Below the pieces are notes generated by a model. It was not told the origin of the DNA. It was given only the letters and a program-made list of their open reading frames with translations, and did not search any database. DNA of 15,038 bases from an uncultured Eubacteriales bacterium (lineage in GTDB: Bacteria > Bacillota > Clostridia > Oscillospirales > CAG-272), in contig URHI01000035.1 in assembly GCA_900547565.1 (NCBI GenBank), positions 1 to 15,038 on the forward strand, written 5' to 3'. The stretch's first letter is position 1, and every line of letters begins with the position of its first letter. Below are positions 1-5,801 of this stretch, in pieces. The translations under genes were made by a program, and so were the position numbers.

Positions 1-18
1 TGCGGCCTTGACGGCCTC

Positions 19-50
19 GCAAAAATGCCATTGCAAGCAAGCATTTTTGC
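19..50. repeat. 10-bp inverted repeat (hairpin), possible end of an upstream transcript
   Basis: GCAAAAATGC (19-28) and GCATTTTTGC (41-50) are perfect reverse complements around a 12-nt loop. The stem carries its own T run in the 3' arm. It could be a terminator of a gene left of the window or a 5' structure of the antiporter transcript. No good promoter was seen between it and position 100. Confidence 0.5.
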
Positions 51-99
51 CTTGTGGTAATATATCCGATAACAAAATGCAATATATGGAGATGGTTTC

Positions 100-1314
100 A
101 TGTTGGTTTTAAGATGGCTATGCGTATTGGTTATAGCCTTTATTGCCGGAAAGCTTATTACAAAGATTAAAATGCCGTCAATACTCGGGTGGCTGATAGT
201 AGGCATGATACTTGGGCCTAACGCTGTTGGACTTATGCCGCAGGAGCTTATTGATTCACAGTGGTACAAGCTGATTATTACCTGGATGCAATGCTCCTTT
301 GGCTTAATGCTTGGCACAGAATTGATATGGAAAAAGATAAAAAGCTATGGCAAGGCTTTGATGGTAACGACATTAACACAGTCTCTCGGTACGTTTATAT
401 TTGTGTCGCTGGTATTTGCCATCGTCTTTTATTTTACTGATATTCCGGTTTATCTTGCATTTGCTTTCGGCGGCATTGCACTTGCAACTGCACCGGCACC
501 TGCATTGTCAATAGTTCAGGAATTTCATACTTCCGGCCCTGTCACGGACACTCTTATTCCCATGGCGGTATTAGACGATATTGTCGGAATAGCCGTATTT
601 TTTACGGTGAATTCGTTTATTGCCCGAGCTGTGTCGGGAGGTTCGATCCCGCTTTACATGATCCCCGTTATGATTTTTCTTCCGATCATTATTGGAGGTA
701 TTGTCGGGTTCGGTGCCGGAAAAATACTTCAGAGGATTCAGGGCAAAGCGGGGACGCTGATAATTCTTTTGGCGGGTATTACAATTACCGCTGCGATCGG
801 GCTTATTCTCAACAAGATAGTCTTTACAAACATCGCATTGAACTTTATGCTGATGGGTGTGGCATTTTCCGCCGTATTCTCTAATATGCTTTCGGAAGAG
901 AAGCTCAATGACCTGGTAAATTGGTTTCATCCTATTCTTGCGGTCAGCTTATTGGTCGCAATTGTAGATCTCGGTGCGCCCTTAGACTACCATCTTATCC
1001 TCGGAGCCGGTTTGTACACGTTTATATACATTGTATCACGTATATGCGGAAAATACGGAGGTGCCAGAATCGGAGCCAAGCTCACAAAAATGCCGGTCAC
1101 TGTGCAGAAGTATCTTGGCTTGACCTTACTTCCGCACTCGGGTGTTTCATTGGTATTTACGGGAATTATAAGCTCCGTACTTGCAACAACAAAGCCGGAA
1201 TTGGCTACAATTGTAACCGGGACTATAGCGGCAGCTGCGGTTATCAACGAGGTTATTGCTGTGATTGCCGCCAAAAAAGGATTTGAGTATGCGGGAGAGA
1301 TCAGCAAGAAATAG
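100..1314 (+). CDS. CPA2-family cation:proton (Na+/H+) antiporter
   Basis: The 404-residue protein is hydrophobic throughout, with about 11-13 membrane segments, and is predicted to exchange Na+ or K+ for H+ across the cytoplasmic membrane. Near the N-terminus it has the family hallmark 'MPSILGWLIVGMILGP' (about 25-40). A TAPAP stretch (130-134) resembles the unwound helix of this fold. The pair Asp159-Asp160 in 'AVLDDIVGI' matches the ion-binding DD motif of electrogenic CPA2 exchangers such as NapA. The length fits the bare transport domain, with no RCK/TrkA-N regulatory domain as in KefB/KefC. The ATG at 100 follows a GGAG (88-91) at good spacing. The gene stands alone, and its downstream neighbour is convergent. 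Its wording is more AT-rich than that of the operons to the right. The family is confident; the ion specificity is not determined. Confidence 0.85.
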   Translation: MLVLRWLCVLVIAFIAGKLITKIKMPSILGWLIVGMILGPNAVGLMPQELIDSQWYKLIITWMQCSFGLMLGTELIWKKIKSYGKALMVTTLTQSLGTFIFVSLVFAIVFYFTDIPVYLAFAFGGIALATAPAPALSIVQEFHTSGPVTDTLIPMAVLDDIVGIAVFFTVNSFIARAVSGGSIPLYMIPVMIFLPIIIGGIVGFGAGKILQRIQGKAGTLIILLAGITITAAIGLILNKIVFTNIALNFMLMGVAFSAVFSNMLSEEKLNDLVNWFHPILAVSLLVAIVDLGAPLDYHLILGAGLYTFIYIVSRICGKYGGARIGAKLTKMPVTVQKYLGLTLLPHSGVSLVFTGIISSVLATTKPELATIVTGTIAAAAVINEVIAVIAAKKGFEYAGEISKK

Positions 1315-1357
1315 ATTTTTGGGACAGCTTTCAGAATGACGGTAAATAAATATGAAT

Positions 1358-1387
1358 AGCCCGGGAGGCTCTCAGTCCTCCCGGGCT
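1358..1387. terminator. Probable terminator hairpin between convergent genes
   Basis: AGCCCGGGAGG (1358-1368) and CCTCCCGGGCT (1377-1387) form a perfect 11-bp GC-rich stem with an 8-nt loop, between the antiporter stop and the 3' end of the leftward ABC operon. The flanking T tracts are weak on both strands, so it may act bidirectionally but with limited efficiency. Confidence 0.65.
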
Positions 1388-1413
1388 TAATGCTTATATT
1401 ATTCTGCCGACAT

Positions 1414-2211
1414 TCATTCAGACAGAATAGCGCGGTCGTTGGCAAAGCAGGTGCCGCTTGCCTTGGAGAACAGTGCCAGCAGGTCCTCTACGGTGAGATT
1501 CTGCTTTTGCTCGCCGCTGACATCTATTATAACGCGGCCTTCGTGCAGCATGATCAGACGGTTACCGTACGCAATGGCATCTCGCATGTTGTGTGTGATC
1601 ATAAGCGTTGTCAGGTGGTTTTCCTTGACGATACGATCGGTGATCTCAAGTACCTTGGCCGCGGTTTTCGGGTCGAGCGCGGCGGTGTGCTCGTCAAGCA
1701 ACAACAGCTTAGGGCAGGAAAGTGAGGCCATCAGAAGCGTGAGCGCCTGTCGCTGTCCGCCCGAGAGCAGGCCAACCTTGGCCGACAGGCGGGCTTCAAG
1801 TCCGAGACCCAGTTCAGCAAGCAATTGCCGATATTCTTCGCGCTCTTTTTTGGTAATGCCGGGGCGAAGCGTGCGGCGCTTACCGCGGCGGCGGGCGAGT
1901 GCGAGGTTTTCTGCGATCTGCATATCTGCTGCAGTTCCCATTGACGGATCCTGAAATACGCGTCCAAGGTACTTTGCACGCTTATATTCGGGCAGTGCTG
2001 TCACGTCGATACCGTCGAGCAGCACACGCCCCGAGTCGGGACGGAATACGCCCGATATGATATTCTGCATAGTGCTCTTACCTGCGCCGTTACCTCCGAT
2101 GACAGTTACAAAATCGCCGTCCTCGAGCTTCAGATCAAGGTGATCAAGCGCCGTTTTTTCATTTACCGTACCGGCATAAAAGACCTTTGATATGTTTTTC
2201 AGCTCAAGCAT
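1414..2211 (-). CDS. ABC importer ATP-binding protein, TrpZ-like (probable aromatic amino acid uptake)
   Basis: This 265-residue cytoplasmic ATPase is predicted to power the importer formed with the permease and lipoprotein encoded upstream. It has a complete nucleotide-binding domain: Walker A GGNGAGKST (39-47), a Q-loop in 'VFQDP' (about 85-89), signature LSGGQRQ (149-155), Walker B LLLLDE (169-174) followed by the D-loop (ALDP), and the switch histidine in 'MITHN' (His207). The start ATG at 2211 overlaps the permease stop by 8 nt. It has a strong GGAGG site inside the permease coding end, which implies translational coupling. It is the last gene of a three-gene operon ending at the 1358-1387 hairpin. 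ATPases of this group pair with PF04392-type binding proteins. The substrate is inferred only from the leader peptide of the operon (4265-4345), which is rich in Tyr and Phe codons. Confidence 0.9.
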   Translation of the reverse strand: MLELKNISKVFYAGTVNEKTALDHLDLKLEDGDFVTVIGGNGAGKSTMQNIISGVFRPDSGRVLLDGIDVTALPEYKRAKYLGRVFQDPSMGTAADMQIAENLALARRRGKRRTLRPGITKKEREEYRQLLAELGLGLEARLSAKVGLLSGGQRQALTLLMASLSCPKLLLLDEHTAALDPKTAAKVLEITDRIVKENHLTTLMITHNMRDAIAYGNRLIMLHEGRVIIDVSGEQKQNLTVEDLLALFSKASGTCFANDRAILSE

Positions 2212-3106
2212 GTGTCTCGTCCTCCTTTTTATATTTGCGGCGTTCGGCGATCTTTCCCTTTATGTATGGCAGACCGAGGAACACAGCAACGACTATAGCG
2301 GAGAACATTTTAAGCAGGTCGGTGTCAAGGCCTATCAGAATGATGATCTGGTACACAATGTAGTACACCACTGCACCGAGCAGAACGCCGGAGAGACGAA
2401 TTGCAAAATTCTGCGGCAGCTTTGATATTATGGCCTCGCCGATAACGACGGCGGCCAAGCCTATAACCACCGCGCCGCGGCCCATGTTTATATCGGAATA
2501 TCCCTGATACTGGCACAGCAGTGCCCCAGCAAAAGCAACGATGCCGTTAGACAGTGCCAGTCCGATCAGCTTGGTCACGTCGGTGTGTATGCCCTGCGCG
2601 CGGCTCATTGCGGCGTTTATACCGGTGGCCCTTATGCTGCACCCAAGCTCTGTGCCGAAGAAAACGTATAGCAGAGCAACAAGCAGTGCGGCACAGATCC
2701 CAAGTATCAGAATGGCTGAGGTCAGATTCATCTGCGAGATCAGAACAGAGTAATTGCGGGCTGACAGCGCCTGATTGGCCCGGCCCATAATCTTCAGGTT
2801 GACCGACCAAAGAACAAGCTGCGTCAGTATGCCGGAGAGGATTGCCGGAATGCCGAAGGTGATGTGAAGCATTCCCGTGATCAGTCCTGCGGCAACGCCG
2901 GACAGTGTTGCAATCAGCATGGCAAGTCCGACGGGGCAACCGTTGATGATGAGCATGGTGCAGACGGCTGAACCGGTACAGATAGAGCCGTCAACGGTCA
3001 GATCGGCGATATCCAGAATTTTGTAGGTAATGTATACACCGATGGCCATAATGCCCCAGATCAGCCCCTGGGCTACGGTTCCCGGTAGTGCGGACAAGAA
3101 TTGCAT
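2204..3106 (-). CDS. ABC importer permease, TrpY-like
   Basis: This 300-residue integral membrane protein has about eight or more hydrophobic segments. Near its N-terminus it carries 'YKILDIADLTVDGS' (about 28-41), a wording typical of the permease family that works with PF04392 binding proteins (the TrpXYZ type, distantly related to branched-chain amino acid permeases). It would form the homodimeric transmembrane channel. A charged tail at the C-terminus (KGKIAERRKYKKEDE) is probably cytoplasmic. The ATG at 3106 is preceded by GAAAGGA at suitable spacing, 34 nt after the lipoprotein gene. Its end overlaps the ATPase start. The family assignment is solid. The substrate is inferred from operon regulation. 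Confidence 0.88.
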   Translation of the reverse strand: MQFLSALPGTVAQGLIWGIMAIGVYITYKILDIADLTVDGSICTGSAVCTMLIINGCPVGLAMLIATLSGVAAGLITGMLHITFGIPAILSGILTQLVLWSVNLKIMGRANQALSARNYSVLISQMNLTSAILILGICAALLVALLYVFFGTELGCSIRATGINAAMSRAQGIHTDVTKLIGLALSNGIVAFAGALLCQYQGYSDINMGRGAVVIGLAAVVIGEAIISKLPQNFAIRLSGVLLGAVVYYIVYQIIILIGLDTDLLKMFSAIVVAVFLGLPYIKGKIAERRKYKKEDETHA

Positions 3107-3140
3107 GGGATTTTTCCTTTCTGTGCCTTTTTGGAAGAAA

Positions 3141-4097
3141 TTATTTCAGCGCGGTGTAACCTTCGGGAACTGTGATACCAAGCTCGCTGCAAATCTCAGC
3201 GTTGTACATTTTTGTAGCCGGAGCGTACTCAATGGGCATTTCGGAAATATTGGCCTCGCCCTTGAGTATCTTAGCGGCCATTTCACCGGTCTTGCGGCCA
3301 AGCTCATAGTAGCTGATAGACAGTGTGGCGACGCCGCAGCCTGTGCAGATGCCGCTCTCACCCGCGACGACAGGAATCTTGCGCTCTCTGACAATGTTGC
3401 CAATTGTGGTTTTGCAGGAGGCGGCGGTGTTGTCTGTCGGGATATAGATCACATCACTCTGCATTGCGGCAGTGGTTGCAACGGTCGAGATATCGTTGGA
3501 GTCGCTGAATGAGAAACGGGTGCAGGTCAGACCTTTTTCGGTCAGATACTGCTCAATGACCTTGACCTGGTATTCGGAGTTCGGTTCGGCTGAGCAGTAA
3601 AGCAGACCGACCTTTTTGGCCTCGGGGAACAGTTCAAGTATCATATTTGCCTGGTCTGTCAGAGGTGCGAGGTCGGAGGTGCCGGAAACATTGCCGCCGA
3701 CAGTCCCGTTGAAGTTATCAATGCCGAGAGCCACGCCGTACTCGGTGATAGAAGTTCCGAGGATCGGAATGGTTTGAGTCGCATTGTAGGCAGCCTGAAG
3801 GGCAGCGGTAGCGTTTGCCATTATGAGGTCTACATTTTTGGAAACAAAGCCGTTGACTATAGTGCTGCAGGCGGTGGATTCGCCGGCGGCGTTCTGCTCA
3901 AGGAAGGTTACATTGCCCTCGCCGAGAGCCTCGGTCAGAGCGTCCTTAAAGCCTTGTGTCGCGGCGTCAAGCGCATCGTGGCGGGCAAGCTGGCAGATGC
4001 CGACGGTGTAGGTTTTTTGCTTTCCACAGGAGGAGAGGGGGAGGACGCAGAGCAGTGAGATGACTGCGGCCAGCATAAGACAGAGTACTTTTTTCAT
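3141..4097 (-). CDS. ABC importer substrate-binding lipoprotein, PF04392/TrpX-like
   Basis: The 318-residue protein begins with a lipoprotein signal peptide: a KK-containing n-region, a hydrophobic core, and lipobox L-S-S-C with Cys24 as the lipidation site. The mature part, starting 'YTVGICQLARHDALDAATQGF', has the two-lobed periplasmic-binding fold wording of the PF04392 (ABC_sub_bind) family. Later hallmarks are 'GTSDLAPLTDQANMILELFPEAKKVGLLY' and 'DVIYIPTDNTAA'. It is predicted to capture an amino acid outside the membrane and deliver it to the permease. The ATG at 4097 has an AAAGGA site 10 nt upstream. It is the first gene of the operon and lies 167 nt beyond an attenuator whose leader peptide is rich in Tyr and Phe but has no Trp. 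This suggests aromatic amino acid (Tyr/Phe) uptake. Known TrpX relatives bind Trp, so the ligand remains an inference. Confidence 0.88.
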   Translation of the reverse strand: MKKVLCLMLAAVISLLCVLPLSSCGKQKTYTVGICQLARHDALDAATQGFKDALTEALGEGNVTFLEQNAAGESTACSTIVNGFVSKNVDLIMANATAALQAAYNATQTIPILGTSITEYGVALGIDNFNGTVGGNVSGTSDLAPLTDQANMILELFPEAKKVGLLYCSAEPNSEYQVKVIEQYLTEKGLTCTRFSFSDSNDISTVATTAAMQSDVIYIPTDNTAASCKTTIGNIVRERKIPVVAGESGICTGCGVATLSISYYELGRKTGEMAAKILKGEANISEMPIEYAPATKMYNAEICSELGITVPEGYTALK

Positions 4098-4177
4098 GGT
4101 GGGTTAGTCCTTTCGATAATGTAGATTGAGATAAGCAGAGAGGCAAGCTGCTTTTCCGGCGGTATCGTACTTTAAGC

Positions 4178-4207
4178 AAAAACGCACGGTATTGTGATAC
4201 CGTGCGT
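4178..4207 (-). terminator. Attenuator terminator in the leader of the TrpXYZ-like operon
   Basis: Read on the minus strand, ACGCACGGTAT (4207-4197) pairs perfectly with ATACCGTGCGT (4192-4182) around a CACA loop and runs straight into TTTTT. This is a textbook intrinsic terminator that lies between the operon's promoter and its first transporter gene, so it is placed to abort transcription. Its 5' arm and loop are also complementary to a segment of the leader peptide gene (4272-4280), giving an alternative antiterminator fold. Confidence 0.9.
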
Positions 4208-4327
4208 AAAGTGTTTCTGTTCTCAACCGGAATTCGGAAAATCCTTTATGAATGAAACCTTGCGTCAACTTGCATCACAAAATTCTATTACCCTGCTAAA
4301 AAAGTAATAGTAAAATGAGTATGCAAA
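4192..4327 (-). promoter_or_regulatory. Four-segment Tyr/Phe transcription attenuator
   Basis: On minus-strand RNA, segment 1 (4327-4321, TTTGCAT, over the Phe7-Tyr9 codons) can pair with segment 2 (4275-4269, ATGCAAG). An inner CTATTAC/GTAATAG stem (4310-4304 with 4291-4285) supports that fold. An overlapping part of segment 2 (4280-4272, TTGTGATGC) can instead pair over 9 bp, with one G-U, with segment 3 (4200-4192, GTATCACAA). Segment 3 covers the inner 5' arm and loop of the terminator at 4178-4207. A ribosome stalled on Tyr/Phe codons would free segment 2 for antitermination. A ribosome reaching the stop (4265-4267) would mask it and let the terminator form. The pairings are read directly from sequence; the mechanism is inferred by analogy to pheA/trp attenuators. 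Confidence 0.75.
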
Positions 4328-4345
4328 ATAGACTTTGCAGGTCAT
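4265..4345 (-). CDS. Leader peptide rich in Tyr and Phe (attenuator peptide), 26 aa
   Basis: This short ORF lies just downstream of a perfect promoter, with AAAGGA (4361-4356) 10 nt before its ATG. The peptide starts MTCKV, then reads YFAYSFYYYFF (residues 6-16) and ends SRVIEFCDAS before TGA. It has five Tyr (6, 9, 12, 13, 14) and five Phe (7, 11, 15, 16, 22) in 26 residues and no Trp. Its role would be regulatory: the ribosome's progress through the aromatic run reports charging of tRNA-Tyr and tRNA-Phe. The end of the ORF supplies the RNA segment that pairs with the terminator. The position upstream of an amino acid importer supports the call. It is too short for ordinary gene finders. Confidence 0.82.
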   Translation of the reverse strand: MTCKVYFAYSFYYYFFSRVIEFCDAS

Positions 4346-4377
4346 TTTCAGCTTTTCCTTTCGCTTTTCTGAAAAAA

Positions 4378-4406
4378 ATTATACACCCGTCAGTAGCGTT
4401 TGTCAA
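4378..4406 (-). promoter_or_regulatory. Sigma-A promoter of the TrpXYZ-like operon
   Basis: On the minus strand, TTGACA (4406-4401) and TATAAT (4383-4378) are both exact consensus, with a 17-nt spacer. The predicted start of transcription is near A4370, which gives about 25 nt before the leader peptide ATG and about 270 nt before the lipoprotein gene. Confidence 0.92.
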
Positions 4407-4577
4407 TATAAAATGAAAAATTTTTTTACAAAATTGCAGAATAATTTGGATCTTGTTTCCGTTAGCCCATCAGTCACTCAACCGGGACCGCAAACTGACA
4501 GCGGTAGACTGTAGGAAAAAGAGCAAGCGAATTCTGACGGTTTAACGGAAAAATACTGTAAAAATCATAAAAAACTA
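4407..4577. other. Spacer between the two divergent promoters, with a long-range inverted repeat
   Basis: No ORF with a credible ribosome binding site is seen. TTTCCGTTA (4456-4464) and TAACGGAAA (4543-4551) are perfect 9-bp inverted repeats, 78 nt apart. The interval is more GC-rich than its flanks and has several short repeated words (CAGT/ACTG). It could be an operator pair, the remains of a small mobile repeat, or an unrecognised structured RNA. No known riboswitch was matched by eye. Confidence 0.4.
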
Positions 4578-4606
4578 TTGACAAAATCATAACTAACTGC
4601 TATAAT
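4578..4606 (+). promoter_or_regulatory. Sigma-A promoter of the metNIQ operon
   Basis: TTGACA (4578-4583) and TATAAT (4601-4606) are exact consensus with a 17-nt spacer. Predicted transcription start is near A4613, about 24 nt upstream of the leader peptide ATG. With such a strong promoter, control is likely to act after initiation. Confidence 0.92.
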
Positions 4607-4636
4607 CAAAATATCAATTTTTCGGAGGGAAAGAAC

Positions 4637-4729
4637 ATGAGAAGCTCTGTGAACATGTACTGCACTATGCGCATGTGCTCCATGCGTATGTTTTCTCATG
4701 CTCAAATTACACTTCCCGCCGCCGTATAA
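4637..4729 (+). CDS. Methionine-rich leader peptide (attenuator peptide), 30 aa
   Basis: The ATG at 4637 has an ideal GGAGG (4624-4628) 8 nt upstream. The peptide begins MRSSV, continues NMYCTMRMCSMRM (residues 6-18) and ends FSHAQITLPAAV before TAA. Met occurs at 1, 7, 11, 13, 16 and 18, so five internal Met codons fall within 12 codons, and Cys is at 9 and 14. The two Met-rich halves also form an RNA hairpin: ATGCGCATG (4669-4677) with CATGCGTAT (4681-4689, just past the Ser15 codon), nine pairs including one G-U. An outer CATGAGAA/TTCTCATG stem (4636-4643 with 4693-4700) could add to it. The peptide sits between the metNIQ promoter and a terminator, as expected for a peptide that measures tRNA-Met charging. 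It is too short for routine gene calling. Confidence 0.85.
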   Translation: MRSSVNMYCTMRMCSMRMFSHAQITLPAAV

Positions 4730-4761
4730 GGCTCATTGTATATAACATGGGGGAAGCGTAA
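4707..4761 (+). promoter_or_regulatory. Antiterminator pairing of the Met attenuator
   Basis: TTACACTTCCC (4707-4717), at the end of the leader peptide gene (about Ile24 to Pro27), can pair with GGGAAGCGTAA (4751-4761), which is the 5' arm and loop of the terminator. Ten of eleven positions match, with one A-C mismatch. A ribosome stalled on Met codons (last at 4688-4690) leaves this segment free. A ribosome at the stop codon (4727-4729) would cover it. The complementarity is seen directly; its function is inferred. Confidence 0.72.
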
Positions 4762-4780
4762 GGCTTCCCGTTTTTATTTT
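4751..4780 (+). terminator. Attenuator terminator upstream of metN
   Basis: GGGAAGC (4751-4757) and GCTTCCC (4763-4769) form a 7-bp stem with a GTAAG loop, followed by G and TTTTTATTTT (4771-4780). It lies 22 nt before the metN ATG and 21 nt after the leader peptide stop, so it would terminate transcription of metNIQ unless the competing antiterminator forms. Confidence 0.88.
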
Positions 4781-4802
4781 AAATCGGAAAGGCAGTCAGT
4801 CT

Positions 4803-5801
4803 ATGATAGAAATCAAGGGACTTACGAAAACCTATCACAGTAGCTCAGGCGACACAACCGCTATCCGCGACATCAATCTAACAATTGAGGACGGCGATAT
4901 TTTCGGCATCATCGGCCTCAGCGGTGCCGGCAAGAGTACACTGGTCAGGTGTATCAATTTTCTTGAACGTCCTACAGCGGGCAGTGTGATGTTCGGCGGG
5001 GTAGAGCTAGGACAGCTGGACGATGCCGGACTTCGTGCCATACGCAAGAAAATGTCCATGATATTTCAGAGCTTTAATTTGCTCTCGCAGCGCACTGCGC
5101 TGAAAAACGTCACATACCCGCTTGAGATTTCAGGTGTCAAGCATGCTGACGCGGTGAAACGCGCACGCGAGCTGCTGGCGCTGGTGGGACTTGAGGACAA
5201 GCAGAATTCCTACCCGTCGCAGCTGTCCGGCGGGCAGAAGCAGCGTGTTGCCATTGCCCGTGCTCTCGCAACAGATCCGCAGGTGCTGTTGTGTGACGAG
5301 GCGACCTCTGCGCTTGACCCCAACACAACGCGACAGGTGCTTGAGCTGCTCAAGCGCATAAACGCCGAAATGGGAGTTACCATCATTATTATTACACATG
5401 AAATGCGCGTAATAGAGCAGATATGCAACAAGGTTGCCGTTATTGATCAGAGCCACATTGTGGAGCAGGGAAGCGTTAAAGATATTTTTCTGTCGCCAAA
5501 GTCAAAGATTGCCCGCGAGCTGATCCTGCCCAAAAGCGAGGCGGTGTCTCAGGTGAGCGGCAAGACCTGTCTGCGCATCGCGTTTGACGGCAACTCGGCT
5601 TTTGAACCGGTCATTTCAAATCTTACGCTGGAATGTCACACGGCTGTAAACATACTCGGCGCGGACACCAAAAACATTGACGGCCGCGCCTACGGTCAGA
5701 TGATCATTCAGTTGCCTGACGATCCGGTTTCGGTTCAGCGTATAATCGAATATCTGAAGCGAATAAATATTTCTTTCACGGAGGAAACGCTACATGAGTG
5801 A
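4803..5801 (+). CDS. metN: Methionine ABC importer ATP-binding protein MetN
   Basis: This 332-residue ATPase drives uptake of methionine with MetI and MetQ. The nucleotide-binding domain is intact: Walker A GLSGAGKST (38-46), Q-loop Gln89 in 'IFQSFNLL', signature LSGGQKQR (141-148), Walker B VLLCDE (161-166), D-loop ALDP, and switch His199 in 'ITHEM'. Residues from about 253 to 330 fit the NIL domain (C2 domain), which in MetN binds methionine and shuts down transport when cytoplasmic Met is high (transinhibition). Length and domain order are standard for MetN. The ATG at 4803 follows GGAAAGG at about 10 nt. The gene is downstream of the Met-rich attenuator, so the operon may be controlled both by RNA and by substrate feedback on the protein. 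Confidence 0.95.
   Translation: MIEIKGLTKTYHSSSGDTTAIRDINLTIEDGDIFGIIGLSGAGKSTLVRCINFLERPTAGSVMFGGVELGQLDDAGLRAIRKKMSMIFQSFNLLSQRTALKNVTYPLEISGVKHADAVKRARELLALVGLEDKQNSYPSQLSGGQKQRVAIARALATDPQVLLCDEATSALDPNTTRQVLELLKRINAEMGVTIIIITHEMRVIEQICNKVAVIDQSHIVEQGSVKDIFLSPKSKIARELILPKSEAVSQVSGKTCLRIAFDGNSAFEPVISNLTLECHTAVNILGADTKNIDGRAYGQMIIQLPDDPVSVQRIIEYLKRINISFTEETLHE

Noticed and set aside
3774..4058. Plus-strand ORFs antisense to the lipoprotein gene (also 3030-3512 and 3823-4011)
   Set aside because: They mirror a strongly supported minus-strand coding frame, have no ribosome sites and no family resemblance.
3967..4179. 70-codon minus-strand ORF overlapping the lipoprotein start
   Set aside because: It starts within the attenuator terminator tail and runs out of frame through the signal peptide. 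It has no ribosome site.
4133..4185. Extra complementarity GGTATC/GATACC and an AAGCAG/CTGCTT hairpin after the left attenuator terminator
   Set aside because: The 6-bp pairings lie beyond the termination point and have no clear link to the leader peptide. They could arise by chance.
4098..4370. T-box riboswitch in the leader of the TrpXYZ-like operon
   Set aside because: A promoter, long leader and terminator fit a T-box, but the conserved TGGNACC-type T-box bulge sequence and an AG-bulge Stem I were not found. The leader peptide and alternative pairings explain the region better.
4613..4802. SAM riboswitch upstream of metN
   Set aside because: The leader is only about 190 nt, is translated in its middle, and lacks the conserved SAM-I core wording (CUUAUC-AGAG, GGAGGGA with the matching GGCAAC and GCUAA parts). 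GGAGGG is present only as the ribosome binding site.
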